Part shown: piece by piece, positions 30,727-39,484 of the stretch
How the letters are laid out: the number at the start of each line of letters is the position of its first letter
Numbering within the stretch: position 1 is the first letter of the stretch
NCBI GenBank assembly: GCA_900542185.1
Contig: UQMZ01000028.1
Span: 1 to 47,693, forward strand
DNA: 47,693 nt
Origin: an uncultured Bacteroidales bacterium
Lineage (GTDB): Bacteria; Bacteroidota; Bacteroidia; Bacteroidales; Muribaculaceae
Reading direction: 5' to 3'
Program-made: the position numbers and the translations under genes
The notes under the pieces: model-generated
The model's database searches: none
Told to the model about the DNA's origin: nothing
What the model saw: only the letters and a program-made list of their open reading frames with translations

Positions 30727-32100
30727 TCACTCGGCTCCTTCTTCCTCCTGCTCGTTCTTGAACAGGGCGTTGAATTCCTCGGGAGTCACTTCCTTCTCGT
30801 CAACGGTCACTGCCTCGCGGAGTCCGGTGAAGAACTTCATGTCTACCGTGTTCTGACGGATACGGTCTATGGCCTTCTTGTCCTTCAGTATGTCGTCGGC
30901 AAAGCGGTCGATGGCCTCCTCCGGAGGATTGGCCATGCCGTACTGCGCGAACTGCTGGCGTGCCATCATCTTGGCGGTCTGCTTCACGTCCTCCTCGGTC
31001 ATCTCGATGCCCATCTGTGTCATCAGCGTGTCCTTGGCCAGATCCCACAGCAGCGAGCCCTTCGAGCTTTCGTACACCTCGTCTACGTTGCTCTCGTTGA
31101 TGTCCTTGTTGTTGATGATAAGGTATTCCTTAAGGATGTCGTCGGGAAGCTTGGTGTCCTTCACCTTGTCCATGATCACGTTGCGGGCGTCGATGGTGAA
31201 GCGGAAGTTCTCCTCGCCCGACAGGCTGTTCTCGATCATGGCCTTGACGGCGGCGCGGTAGCTTGCCTCATCCTTCACCGTACCGTCGGCACCGAACACT
31301 TCCTTATAGTATTCCTCGCCGAGTTCAGCGGGCTTCAGAACGATAATCTCCTTGATTTCCATCTCGAAGTCACCCTTGTAGTTCTCCACGTCCTTCTTGT
31401 CGATGTTCAGCATCGACGACATCTCGCTGGGATTGCCGTCGCAGGTGGCCCAGGGATTGAACACAACCTTGTCGCCTACATGCTTGCCCATGAACAGGTC
31501 GGCCTGTGCGCGGTCCTTGAAGTACTGGGGAGCCACGATGCCGTTCTCGATAACCAGTCCGCCCTCGTCGTTGCCGTCGGCGTCAAGCTCGCGCAGCACG
31601 CCCTTCACCAGTGCGGTCTCGTCTACGGTCTCGCCCGGCTCCTGCTTGCCGAAACGACGGCGAAGCTGCTTGTCCTGCTCGTCGATCATCTCGTCCGAGA
31701 TCTTGATCTTGTAGTAGGGAATGTGCATCTCCTTGTTGGCCTTGATGTCCATTACGGGTGCCAGACCTACGTTGAACTTCAGCGTGAAGTCAGTCTCGTT
31801 CGGATCCAGGTCATTCTCCTTGAAGGGAATGGGCTGACCCAGCACTGCCAGGTGATTGTCCTCGATATATTTGTACAGCTCCTGGCCAACCAGCTTGCTG
31901 ACAACATCGTATTTAACGCTCTTGCCGTATTTCTTCTCGAGCACTCCCGCGGGCACATGACCGGCGCGGAACCCGGGCTCGGCGTGTGTCTTACCGATGT
32001 TCTTAAGTTCCTTCTTTACTGTGTCGGCATAGTCTGCCTGTCCGACGGTCACGGTTATAATGCCGTGAACATCATCGACCTTTTGGAATTCTACGTTCAT
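30727..32100 (-). CDS. tig: trigger factor (ribosome-associated chaperone)
   Basis: 457 residues. The ribosome-binding signature GFRAGHVP (43-50) sits in the N-domain. The central PPIase-like domain (about 150-245) is degenerate compared with FKBP, but keeps the MGKHVGDKVVF type of strand. The long helical C-domain (about 260-440) forms the chaperone cradle, and the tail is Glu-rich. Trigger factor shields nascent chains at the ribosome exit. It is first in the tig-clpP-clpX order, with its own promoter at 32166-32173. Confidence 0.95.
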   Translation of the reverse strand: MNVEFQKVDDVHGIITVTVGQADYADTVKKELKNIGKTHAEPGFRAGHVPAGVLEKKYGKSVKYDVVSKLVGQELYKYIEDNHLAVLGQPIPFKENDLDPNETDFTLKFNVGLAPVMDIKANKEMHIPYYKIKISDEMIDEQDKQLRRRFGKQEPGETVDETALVKGVLRELDADGNDEGGLVIENGIVAPQYFKDRAQADLFMGKHVGDKVVFNPWATCDGNPSEMSSMLNIDKKDVENYKGDFEMEIKEIIVLKPAELGEEYYKEVFGADGTVKDEASYRAAVKAMIENSLSGEENFRFTIDARNVIMDKVKDTKLPDDILKEYLIINNKDINESNVDEVYESSKGSLLWDLAKDTLMTQMGIEMTEEDVKQTAKMMARQQFAQYGMANPPEEAIDRFADDILKDKKAIDRIRQNTVDMKFFTGLREAVTVDEKEVTPEEFNALFKNEQEEEGAE

Positions 32101-32165
32101 TATATACTATATCTTTTTTATAATTTTCTACAATACTATTATGGCTATGCGCCACTATCAGCCCG

Positions 32166-32173
32166 CAAAATTA
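32166..32173 (-). promoter_or_regulatory. -7 promoter element of tig
   Basis: TAATTTTG on the minus strand predicts a start near 32159 and a leader of about 58 nt. The -33 region is AT-rich without a good TTTG. Confidence 0.6.
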
Positions 32174-32276
32174 ACAAATTTTTCTGAAATATGTTGAGAT
32201 ACCTCTCAATAAAATATGTTAACCGCCTGTTTGGATGGTGTTCTTTACGATCAATGCGCGGCATTGATCCACTGTT

Positions 32277-32325
32277 TGCGGCTTGCGGTTGTGGCTTGCG
32301 GCTTGCGGCTTGCGGCTTGCAGCTT
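32277..32325. repeat. GCTTGCG simple-repeat tract
   Basis: GGCTTGCGG-like units repeat about six times with 7-bp steps (TGCGGCTTGCGGTTGTGGCTTGCGG on), directly after the M18 aminopeptidase stop codon at 32326-32328. It resembles the tract at 20508 in position (abutting a stop codon) though not in sequence. Confidence 0.75.
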
Positions 32326-33642
32326 CTATCTGAAGAATAGGCGCATGGCCTTCACCATAGCTAACTGGTCGTCTACGCTGGCAGTCTCTGCCGCCGAGTG
32401 CATTGCCCAGATGGCGTTGCCCACGTCCACGCCCTCGATGTCGAACTGCGACGTGGCGATATTGCCGAGCGTCGAACCGCCCGCCGAATCGCTGTGGTTC
32501 ACGAAGTACTGGGCCTTCACTCCGGCTTCGCGGCACAGCTCGTTGAACACGGCGGCACCGCGGCTGTCGCTCATATACTTGCAGTTGGCGTTTATCTTTA
32601 TCACCGGGCCACCGCCCATCACGGCATGGTTTGTCGGGTCATACTTGCCGTCGTAATTGGGATGCCATGCGTGTGCGTCGTCAGCCGAGATCATGAAGCT
32701 GGAGGCGATGGCGCGGTAATAATCCTCGCGGTTGCCGCTCAGCTGCAGACAGATGCGCTTCAGTATGTTGCGCAGCACGGGCGACGCGGCTCCTTGCTTG
32801 GTTCCCGATCCGGTCTCCTCGTTGTCGAACACGGCCAGTACGCGCGTGGCGGCTGTCGCGTTCTCGTGCTCGTCCAGCATCGCCTGCAGTCCGGCATACG
32901 CCATCGACAGGTCGTCGATGCGGCCCGACTGGAAGAACTGTCCGTTCACGCCGATGATACGGGCCTTCTCCACAGGATAGAGGCACAGCTCATAATCCAC
33001 TATATCCTCGGGCTGTATGCCTAACTCACGCGCCACCATGATGCGCACCAGACCTCCGCGGCTCTTATGCTCGGCTATTTCTTCGTCGCTGAAGTATCCC
33101 AACACCGGAAGCATGTCCTTCTGTACGGACAGCGGGTTGCCATCATTTACGGCACGGTTGAAGTGTATGGCCAAGTGCGGAATGGTGCATACCGGCTCGT
33201 GAAGGTCAACCACATACTCGCGTGGATGCTCCCAGTCGTTGCCTCGTACGGCCACTCGGCCCGCTATCGACAACGGACGGTCGAACCAAGTGTACATGAT
33301 GCCGCCACCGTATTTCTCCACGTTCAGCTTCACGATGCCACCGTCTCCGTACATCTCGGCGTTAGGCTTTATCTTGAAGCAAGGCGAATCGCTGTGCGCG
33401 GAGATGATACGGAAGCCGTTCTCGGCCACGTCTCCCTCACCGATGATGAATGCGAACAGCGCGCTGCCGTTCTTGGTCATATAGTACCGGCCGCCGCGTT
33501 CCAGCTGCCATGCGTCGCGCTCGTCAAGGCGTTTGAATCCGGCTGTGTCAAGTTCCTCGCGCATATTGCGCACCGCCGTGAAATTACACGTGGACTTATC
33601 CATCCACTCCAACAACCTCCCCATTACATATTCCGTAGCCAT
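32326..33642 (-). CDS. M18 family zinc aminopeptidase (aspartyl aminopeptidase-like)
   Basis: 438 residues, full family length. Metal-site motifs are RIISAHSDSPCFKIKP (His and Asp ligands), AVFDNEETGSGTKQGA (paired Glu, catalytic and ligand), MISADDAHAWHPN (Asp ligand) and a C-terminal FVNHSDSAGGSTLGNI (His ligand). A phosphoserine-like dimerisation fold is expected. M18 enzymes are cytoplasmic and remove acidic or neutral N-terminal residues from peptides. There is no signal peptide. It lies 77 bp downstream of the DUF5063 gene and may be read from that operon. Confidence 0.93.
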   Translation of the reverse strand: MATEYVMGRLLEWMDKSTCNFTAVRNMREELDTAGFKRLDERDAWQLERGGRYYMTKNGSALFAFIIGEGDVAENGFRIISAHSDSPCFKIKPNAEMYGDGGIVKLNVEKYGGGIMYTWFDRPLSIAGRVAVRGNDWEHPREYVVDLHEPVCTIPHLAIHFNRAVNDGNPLSVQKDMLPVLGYFSDEEIAEHKSRGGLVRIMVARELGIQPEDIVDYELCLYPVEKARIIGVNGQFFQSGRIDDLSMAYAGLQAMLDEHENATAATRVLAVFDNEETGSGTKQGAASPVLRNILKRICLQLSGNREDYYRAIASSFMISADDAHAWHPNYDGKYDPTNHAVMGGGPVIKINANCKYMSDSRGAAVFNELCREAGVKAQYFVNHSDSAGGSTLGNIATSQFDIEGVDVGNAIWAMHSAAETASVDDQLAMVKAMRLFFR

Positions 33643-33719
33643 ATTTGTCTTTTATCAGTCTTGTCTGTTTTATCAGGCTGGTTAGTTCGGGCCCGGGGCT
33701 TCCAGCTCCGGCTCCATTA

Positions 33720-34232
33720 TTATTGATTGAATCGCAGATGATTCAGCGCCCGCAGCACGTTGCACAGCGTCTGGCTCCAGTACGAAGCGAAATTCTCGCG
33801 ACACTCCACATACGCGCCGGCCAGCTCCTGACCATCCGTTTCCTTTACTACCATTATAAAATTATACAGCGCCTGGAAGATGTCGGCCAGGCTCTCGGCT
33901 ATCGACGCCGCTATCGGCGTGTCGCTGTATTTCATATCTTCCTCGAAGGTCTCGAGAAACACATCGTCCGGGCCAAGCACCATCTCGACATTACGGCGTA
34001 TGGTGTCGTACCATTGCTCGTCGACATACGTCTGATAGTAGCCGTAATCCAACACCCCCACGTCCTCCGGACTCAGGCTGGCGAACTCGCCGTATATCTG
34101 CGGCAGCAGCTCGGTCATCCGTTCCACAAACTCGTCCTTCTCCATCTCGCGCGCGTTCTCCACGGCTTCGCAGTATTGCGAGGCATACGCGGTGATGTTG
34201 AGCATCTTCCGGTTCAGTGCGCTTTCATCCAT
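33720..34232 (-). CDS. DUF5063 family protein
   Basis: 170 residues, acidic and all-helical (LNITAYASQYCEAVENA; DEFVERMTELLPQIYGEFASL; SIAESLADIFQALYNFIMVVKE; NFASYWSQTLCNVLRALNHLRF). It matches the DUF5063 pattern that is common in Bacteroidetes. Function is unknown. Its start codon overlaps the nadD stop codon by one base (TAATG), so the two are translationally coupled. It is the last gene of the yicC-gmk-nadD-DUF5063 set. Confidence 0.85.
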   Translation of the reverse strand: MDESALNRKMLNITAYASQYCEAVENAREMEKDEFVERMTELLPQIYGEFASLSPEDVGVLDYGYYQTYVDEQWYDTIRRNVEMVLGPDDVFLETFEEDMKYSDTPIAASIAESLADIFQALYNFIMVVKETDGQELAGAYVECRENFASYWSQTLCNVLRALNHLRFNQ

Positions 34233-34807
34233 TATCTGTACAGTTGTTTTTCCTCTATATAATTCAGAACATTATAGGGCACCAAAAAGGTCACGTCCTC
34301 TCCCCGCTTCAATGCCTGCCGGATATAAGTCGATGACACGAACACCTGCGGCACCTCTCCGGCTACCTCCACATTCCCCGGCAATTCGGCGGGAAGTTCA
34401 TAGCCCGGCCGCGGATATATCGTTACGCCATACTCCGCCAATATCCTGTCGGCGTCACGCCACCGTCCGAAAGCCTCCCAGTTGTCCGAGCCTATAATCA
34501 CGCGAAACGAATGCTCCGGATATTCCCGGCTCAGCGCACAAAGCGTGCGGTAGGTATAAGACGGTTCGGGCAGACTCTGTTCTATATCGTTAACTTCCAC
34601 GCCCTTGCACCTGTCGGCCACAAGTCTGCACATCTCGGTGCGCATGGTTCCGTCGGCGGGTCTTTCCTCACCTGTCTTGAAGGGATTGATACGGGCGGGC
34701 ACGAGCCATACCCGGTCGAACACGCCTCGCTGTACCAGTTCGTTGGCCACGACTGCATGTCCCGTATGTATCGGATCGAAACTTCCGCCTAATATCCCAA
34801 TCTTCAT
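34232..34807 (-). CDS. nadD: nicotinate-nucleotide adenylyltransferase
   Basis: 191 residues. The nucleotidyltransferase signature is GILGGSFDPIHTGHAVVANE, with the T/HxGH motif. Other motifs are IGSDNWEAFGRW and the C-terminal SSTYIRQALKRGED (the usual ISSTxIR). It makes deamido-NAD from nicotinate mononucleotide and ATP. The start overlaps the gmk stop codon by four bases (ATGA). Confidence 0.96.
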   Translation of the reverse strand: MKIGILGGSFDPIHTGHAVVANELVQRGVFDRVWLVPARINPFKTGEERPADGTMRTEMCRLVADRCKGVEVNDIEQSLPEPSYTYRTLCALSREYPEHSFRVIIGSDNWEAFGRWRDADRILAEYGVTIYPRPGYELPAELPGNVEVAGEVPQVFVSSTYIRQALKRGEDVTFLVPYNVLNYIEEKQLYR

Positions 34808-35385
34808 TCCGTGAAGGCGCGTATATTGTCGGCCACTTCAGCCACCGCAGTGTCCAGGTCGTCGTTCACCACCACCTTGTCGTATCTGTCGGCGAAACTC
34901 ATCTCGTACTCGGCCTTGTCGAGACGTCGGCGTATCGATTCGTCATCGTCGGTGGCGCGCGACCGCAGACGCTCCTCGAGCGATTGCAGTGTCGGCGGCT
35001 CTATGAATATCAGCAGCGCAAGGTCGCCGTAACGCTTCTTGACGTTCAGCGCCCCCTCCACGTCTATGTCCATTATCAGGTTCTTGCCACAGCCGGTGAC
35101 GCGCTCCACTTCCGACACCAACGTGCCGTAGCGTGTGCCGGAATACACCTCGGCCCACTCCACGAACTCGCCGCGCTCTATACGGGCCGCGAATTCACCC
35201 GGACTCAGGAAATAGTATTGTACGCCGTCCTGTTCCGTGCCTCGGGGCGCGCGGCTTGTGGCCGACACCGAAAAACCAAGGTTCAGGTCGGGCATCTTCA
35301 TCAGTTCGCCTATAATGGTGCTCTTGCCCGTTCCCGAAGGCGCGGACAGCACTATGATTTTTCCGTTGTTATTGTTACAACACAT
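34804..35385 (-). CDS. gmk: guanylate kinase
   Basis: 193 residues. P-loop SAPSGTGKST (14-23), GMP-binding SVSATSRAPRGTEQDGVQYYF, EWAEVYSGTRYGT, and DIDVEGALNVKKRY. It phosphorylates GMP to GDP. It overlaps the end of yicC by 11 bases and nadD by 4, so it is tightly packed in one operon. Family length is normal. Confidence 0.97.
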   Translation of the reverse strand: MCCNNNNGKIIVLSAPSGTGKSTIIGELMKMPDLNLGFSVSATSRAPRGTEQDGVQYYFLSPGEFAARIERGEFVEWAEVYSGTRYGTLVSEVERVTGCGKNLIMDIDVEGALNVKKRYGDLALLIFIEPPTLQSLEERLRSRATDDDESIRRRLDKAEYEMSFADRYDKVVVNDDLDTAVAEVADNIRAFTE

Positions 35386-36262
35386 TGAGTACCTGCTCTT
35401 TGATTTGTTCCAGTTCGTCTTTCATCCTAACCACCACCTTCTGCATTTCGGCGTTGTTCGACTTCGAGCCGAGGGTGTTGATCTCGCGTCCCATCTCCTG
35501 GGCTATGAAACCGAGTTTCTTGCCCTGCCCTTTGCCGACATGGTCGTCCTCGCCGCCCATCGTCTCCAGGAAGTAGTTCAGATGCGAACGCAGGCGGATC
35601 TTTTCTTCGGTCACATCGAGTTTCTCGATGTAGAATATCATCTCCTGCTCCAGACGCCCCTTGTCGTATTCTATCGAATCGAGGCGGGAAAGCTGATCCA
35701 TCAGGCGCGCCTTGATCTTGGGCACACGCTCCTCCTCGTATTTCACCACTTCCTCCAACAGGTCGGAGATAGCCTGAATCTTGCTGACGAAGAATTTATA
35801 CAGTTTCCTGCCTTCTGTGAGTCTGAATGCGTCTATGGCGTCAAGTGCGAGTTCAAGCGCCTCGCCAAGTGCCTTGCGGTCGTCGTCGCCGAATTCCACC
35901 GTAGCCGGTTTCATGGCGTCGGGCATACGCAGAAGCACCGAATACCAGTCTGCCGGCTCCGGCAATCCGCATTGTCTTGCGATTGCTTCTATCTGGCTTT
36001 TATATTCGCTTATCACTGTTGGGTCAAGACGCGCCGGGGCCTCGGCGCCGATCATTTCCTCGGTCACGCTCAGTTCCACCTTGCCGCGCTCCAGACGCGC
36101 CGCGATGCGGTTGCGCATGTCAAGCTCCATCTCCCGCATCACCTGCGGCATCCGGGCCTGCAAATCCAATTGTTTGCTGTTCAACGATTTCAACTCCACC
36201 GTCACTGCACGCGCTGCACTGCTGACGGTGCCCCGGCCAAAACCGGTCATAGACATTATCAT
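35375..36262 (-). CDS. yicC: YicC family protein (endoribonuclease family)
   Basis: 295 residues. The N-terminus is MSMTGFGRG, characteristic of YicC, followed by VELKSLNSKQLDLQARMP. The C-terminal DUF1732 block is FYIEKLDVTEEKIRLRSHLNYFLETM, then GKKLGFIAQEMGREINTLGSKSNN. YicC proteins are described as endoribonucleases linked to stationary-phase survival. Pairing with gmk is widely conserved. The start may be Met1 or Met4; the third codon context (ATGATAATGTCTATGACC) offers several. It has a strong promoter 122-153 bp upstream and a 14-bp direct repeat in its leader. Confidence 0.93.
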   Translation of the reverse strand: MIMSMTGFGRGTVSSAARAVTVELKSLNSKQLDLQARMPQVMREMELDMRNRIAARLERGKVELSVTEEMIGAEAPARLDPTVISEYKSQIEAIARQCGLPEPADWYSVLLRMPDAMKPATVEFGDDDRKALGEALELALDAIDAFRLTEGRKLYKFFVSKIQAISDLLEEVVKYEEERVPKIKARLMDQLSRLDSIEYDKGRLEQEMIFYIEKLDVTEEKIRLRSHLNYFLETMGGEDDHVGKGQGKKLGFIAQEMGREINTLGSKSNNAEMQKVVVRMKDELEQIKEQVLNVL

Positions 36263-36297
36263 GGCTCGATCTAATTTTACTTGATCTGATTACTTAA

Positions 36298-36333
36298 CCA
36301 CAAACGGTTCCCTCGCTGCCCACAAACCGTTCC
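36298..36333. repeat. 14-bp direct repeat in the yicC leader
   Basis: CCACAAACGGTTCC (36298-36311) and CCACAAACCGTTCC (36320-36333) are 22 bp apart with one mismatch, about two helical turns. They lie between the predicted transcription start (about 36378) and the ATG, so they may be an operator or an RNA element. Confidence 0.65.
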
Positions 36334-36384
36334 AATATACTTGCCGCGATATTAACAATTTTTATATAACGGACTCTTATCTTG

Positions 36385-36415
36385 CAAATTTACATCTTTT
36401 ATTTCAAAATACAAA
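36385..36415 (-). promoter_or_regulatory. promoter of yicC-gmk-nadD-DUF5063 operon
   Basis: Minus strand TTTG, 19 bp, TAAATTTG: a perfect consensus. The leader is long, about 115 nt. Confidence 0.85.
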
Positions 36416-36417
36416 CA

Positions 36418-36449
36418 ACAGGGCCGCAAATTATGGCTTGCGGCCCTGT
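36418..36449 (-). terminator. terminator of the TraB/GumN gene
   Basis: ACAGGGCCGCAA (36418-36429) pairs perfectly with TTGCGGCCCTGT (36438-36449) across an 8-nt loop. A T-rich stretch follows on the minus strand. It abuts the yicC promoter. Confidence 0.85.
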
Positions 36450-36479
36450 ATCAAGGTATGAATCGTGTTAAAATAGTCT

Positions 36480-37361
36480 TTATTTTACGGGTGTCACGGT
36501 GTAACCGGCCTGCTTCAGCTGGTTGAGGATGCCCTTGTCGCCTACTAAATGACCGGCGCCCACCACTACAAGCAGATTGGTGGTCTTCATCTCGGGCGCA
36601 AGCTGCTTCATCCAGTTGTTGTTGCGCGAGATGATCATCTTTTCGGCCGATTCCGGATTCTTCAGGACGGATTCTGCGCAGATGGTCTCGATATCCTTAT
36701 AGTTCTGTGCCAAGTATGCGTTGGTGAGACGCACCAGCTTTCCGGCCTCGGCATCAATGTCCTCTATGGTCTCCACCAGGTCCTCGGCCTGCTTAGAGAT
36801 GGGGTCGCCAAGCAACATGTTGGTCTGGAATTCCATTGTCTCGAGTCCGGCTACCTGTTTTCCGGCCTTACGGGCGCGCACCTGGAGTTCGTTGTCGATG
36901 CCCTGGCCGACATTGATGTCAGGCAGAACCTTGGCCGACATCAGAGCCGCCAACTGCGTGCTGAGTCCGGCAGGCTTCAGTACATACAGGGCGTTCAGAG
37001 GTATCTGGTCTGTACCGTATTTCGCCCATGCCATGTTCAGATCGGCGAGCTGCTTGGTGGTCAGCACCTTGTCGATGGTGCTGTCGGCCGGCGCCATCAT
37101 CATCTGCTGCATTCCCATCAGGGCCGAGGGGTCCATTGCGGCCTGCATGTCAAGCTCGCCATATACCTTGTCGGCATTCTGAAGCGCAGCGTCCAGTCCC
37201 TTGATTGAATCAAGCATCGACAGCGGCGCAAAGTGATGCGTACCGAATACATACGATGTCTTGCCGCTGTTGTTGTCGGTCACTTTCCACAGAAGTTGCG
37301 AGTGTGCGGCGGTCGCGATTACAGCCGTCAGGGCCATAACCAGTAATGCTTTTGCTTTCAT
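36480..37361 (-). CDS. TraB/GumN family exported protein
   Basis: 293 residues with a signal peptide (about 1-21, cleavage after AHS). TraB/GumN motifs: LLWKVTDNNSGKTSYVFGTHHFAPLSML near the mature start (GTHH), VYGELDM (Glu), and near the C-terminus NLLVVVGAGHLVGDKGIL (GAGHL). The conserved His and Glu residues suggest a Tiki-like metalloprotease fold acting in the periplasm. Substrate is unknown. It lies 38 bp downstream of the GntR gene and could be co-transcribed with the ABC set. Confidence 0.9.
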   Translation of the reverse strand: MKAKALLVMALTAVIATAAHSQLLWKVTDNNSGKTSYVFGTHHFAPLSMLDSIKGLDAALQNADKVYGELDMQAAMDPSALMGMQQMMMAPADSTIDKVLTTKQLADLNMAWAKYGTDQIPLNALYVLKPAGLSTQLAALMSAKVLPDINVGQGIDNELQVRARKAGKQVAGLETMEFQTNMLLGDPISKQAEDLVETIEDIDAEAGKLVRLTNAYLAQNYKDIETICAESVLKNPESAEKMIISRNNNWMKQLAPEMKTTNLLVVVGAGHLVGDKGILNQLKQAGYTVTPVK

Positions 37362-37399
37362 AGTTTTATGTGTTTTATTTTGTGATTATTTTCTGAGCT

Positions 37400-37750
37400 T
37401 TAATCGTTTAGCAGATTCAGAATATCCTGCGGCGTGTATCCGAGCTCGTCCATCGTGCGTCGCAACTCCGGTATGGTGTTGCGCACGAATGTCTCGCGCC
37501 GTTTCTTTATAATGGTTTCGCGTGCATCGTCGGCGGTGTAGTATCCCATTCCGCGGCGCTGGTAAATGATTCCCGCTTCGGCCAGTTCGTCGTACGCCTT
37601 CATCACCGTACGGGGATTCACTCCCAACATCACGGCCATATCCTTGGTGGAGGGTATGCGTTCGCCGCATGGCCAGCCGCCGGTCATCACCTGCGTATAG
37701 CAGTATTCTACCAGTTGACGCGATATCGGTATGTTGTCATTGAAATTCAT
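37400..37750 (-). CDS. GntR family repressor, YtrA-like
   Basis: 116 residues. The winged-helix domain occupies 1-75 (PISRQLVEYCYTQVMTGGWPCGERIPSTKDMAVMLGVNPRTVMKAYDELAEAGIIYQRRGMGYY), followed by a short helical tail for dimerisation, the layout of the YtrA subfamily. YtrA regulators usually repress the ABC transporter genes beside them. The start overlaps the permease stop codon (ATGA). A matching 18-bp palindrome lies at the promoter of this operon. Confidence 0.93.
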   Translation of the reverse strand: MNFNDNIPISRQLVEYCYTQVMTGGWPCGERIPSTKDMAVMLGVNPRTVMKAYDELAEAGIIYQRRGMGYYTADDARETIIKKRRETFVRNTIPELRRTMDELGYTPQDILNLLND

Positions 37751-38553
37751 CCCTGACGTTTCGCAAATTTCCTTATATACAATGTCAGCATCACCACGAA
37801 GTATATCAGCATTACTACGCAGAATCCACCGAGATATATTCCCATGGAATCAAACAGGCGATTCATGGCTTCCTCTACATTTACATTACCGGTCAGCGCT
37901 CCCTTCTTGCCTAAGCTGTAACCTACCAGTCCGGCTAAGAGTCCGATCAGAAAACTCGGAATGGTATACACAAGTAATGAAAAGCCGATTCCCTTTATTA
38001 TGTTGTGACTACGGCTCATCGTGGAGCAATAGAGACATGTCATCATTCCACACATCATAATCGCCACGCTCCAGTATTTGAACACCGTCATGTGTTCCAT
38101 TGACATGTCCGCAACACCATCAGGAGCCTCGATCATCCTCATCAGCACCTCGTTTTCCGACTGGCCCCAGTACAGATAGAATACTGCATTGACTATCAGT
38201 TCGGAAATGCAGGGAATAACCACGAACGTCCATAAAAGCGTGAACACCAGCTTCTCGCTGTTAAGAGCCGGCAGAGTTATGAATCTTTCACGCATGCTCT
38301 TGAGTCCGAACAGCGATGAAGCGAACATTACCGCGTATGCAATTGGCGCAACGGCAAGTGACCACATTATGGCCAGCAGGTGCGTCTCGATACTTATCGC
38401 CAGCACGGACACCAATAGCGTGTAACCCAATAATATCCAGAACTCCCATTTCAGCACCGGCCACCAGAATTTTGCCACGTCCAGAACCCCGCTCCATGAA
38501 AAGCGGTCGCGGTTCCGCATGCCTGTTACACGCATTGTCATCTCGTTATTCAT
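37747..38553 (-). CDS. ABC-2 type membrane protein (permease partner)
   Basis: 268 residues with about six hydrophobic segments (VLKWEFWILLGYTLLVSVLAI; LLAIMWSLAVAPIAYAVMFASSLF; LVFTLLWTFVVIPCISELIVNAVFY; SVAIMMCGMMTCLY; GFSLLVYTIPSFLIGLLAGLVGY; GGFCVVMLIYFVVMLTLYI). It is probably the membrane half of the adjacent ABC transporter. Substrate cannot be read; YtrA-linked transporters often act in envelope stress or antibiotic efflux. It overlaps the ATPase gene by 8 bases and GntR by 4. Confidence 0.85.
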   Translation of the reverse strand: MNNEMTMRVTGMRNRDRFSWSGVLDVAKFWWPVLKWEFWILLGYTLLVSVLAISIETHLLAIMWSLAVAPIAYAVMFASSLFGLKSMRERFITLPALNSEKLVFTLLWTFVVIPCISELIVNAVFYLYWGQSENEVLMRMIEAPDGVADMSMEHMTVFKYWSVAIMMCGMMTCLYCSTMSRSHNIIKGIGFSLLVYTIPSFLIGLLAGLVGYSLGKKGALTGNVNVEEAMNRLFDSMGIYLGGFCVVMLIYFVVMLTLYIRKFAKRQG

Positions 38554-39442
38554 AATCCACTCCGTTGCTAAATGGTTTGTAATCGGACCGGTCAGGTCCC
38601 GTCATATATTTTATCACCTCGGAAGCCGCCGGGCTGTGAAGCGCGCCATACAGCACCGCATAATCCACCGGCCCGGACTCCAGTCCGAGTTCATCGGCCA
38701 TGTCCACCGGCAGGATGCTGCACATCTTACCGCCGCGCCATTCTGAATAGAGACTGTCATCCACCTTGGAAAGCGTACGCACGAAAGCGAACCGTTCGGC
38801 TATTTCCTCGGTCATTGCCGTGAGCCGTATGTGGTTGGCCTGCATCACTATCAGTCCGTCGTACAGTGTCTCCATGTCGCTGATGGTGTGCGTGGCCACA
38901 AGCACCGTATGCTCGTCGTCGCATTTGCCGGCTATCATTCGCAGCAACGCCATCTTGCTCTCTATGTCCAGGCCATTGGCCGGCTCGTCGAGCAGCAGCA
39001 CCTCGGTATTGAGGCTCAACGCGTACGCCAGCATAGCCTTATGCCGCATACCTAACGACATGGACGACAGTTTCTGACTTGAGCTTAAGCCGAACGCATC
39101 CAGGTTCCGTTTCAGTTCCTCGGCATCGAAGCGGGGATAAAACGGTGCGTGACGCTTCGCCATAGTGTCTATGTTCTTCATGAAGGCTCCGTCGTCCACG
39201 CCAAGATAAAATACCCGGCTTAACTCCGAAGGGAGTCTCTTGGTGACGGACACCCCGTCAACCAGGCATTCGCCTCCTGTGGGCTGCAGCAGTCCGGCCA
39301 CGCACTTCAGCATCGTAGTCTTGCCGGCGCCGTTCTCACCCAACATCAGGTGCACACCGCTTCCGATACGGGCCGAGACATTGTCCAGTGCCGCCACGGT
39401 CGATTTGCCGTAATAGTATGAAAGGTTCTTTAATTCTATCAT
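38546..39442 (-). CDS. ABC transporter ATP-binding protein
   Basis: 298 residues. Walker A GENGAGKTT (35-43), signature-like LSSMSLGMRHKAML (about 128-141), and Walker B EVLLLDEPANGLD (about 148-160), with a switch histidine in VLVATHTISDME. The signature departs from LSGGQ, as is common in the YtrB/export type. First gene of the operon ABC ATPase, permease, GntR. The C-terminal about 70 residues form an extra domain. Its promoter is a perfect consensus overlain by a palindrome. Confidence 0.95.
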   Translation of the reverse strand: MIELKNLSYYYGKSTVAALDNVSARIGSGVHLMLGENGAGKTTMLKCVAGLLQPTGGECLVDGVSVTKRLPSELSRVFYLGVDDGAFMKNIDTMAKRHAPFYPRFDAEELKRNLDAFGLSSSQKLSSMSLGMRHKAMLAYALSLNTEVLLLDEPANGLDIESKMALLRMIAGKCDDEHTVLVATHTISDMETLYDGLIVMQANHIRLTAMTEEIAERFAFVRTLSKVDDSLYSEWRGGKMCSILPVDMADELGLESGPVDYAVLYGALHSPAASEVIKYMTGPDRSDYKPFSNGVDYE

Positions 39443-39465
39443 AACAGGTAGTGTAGTAATGTAGT

Positions 39466-39483
39466 GGTGTATTCAACTACACC
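39466..39483 (-). promoter_or_regulatory. probable GntR/YtrA operator palindrome
   Basis: GGTGTA-TTCAAC-TACACC is a perfect 6+6 inverted repeat centred on the predicted transcription start (about 39478). More GTAGT/GTGTAG half-site-like copies follow towards the ATG. The position suits autorepression by the GntR protein encoded in the operon. Confidence 0.75.
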
Positions 39484-39484
39484 G

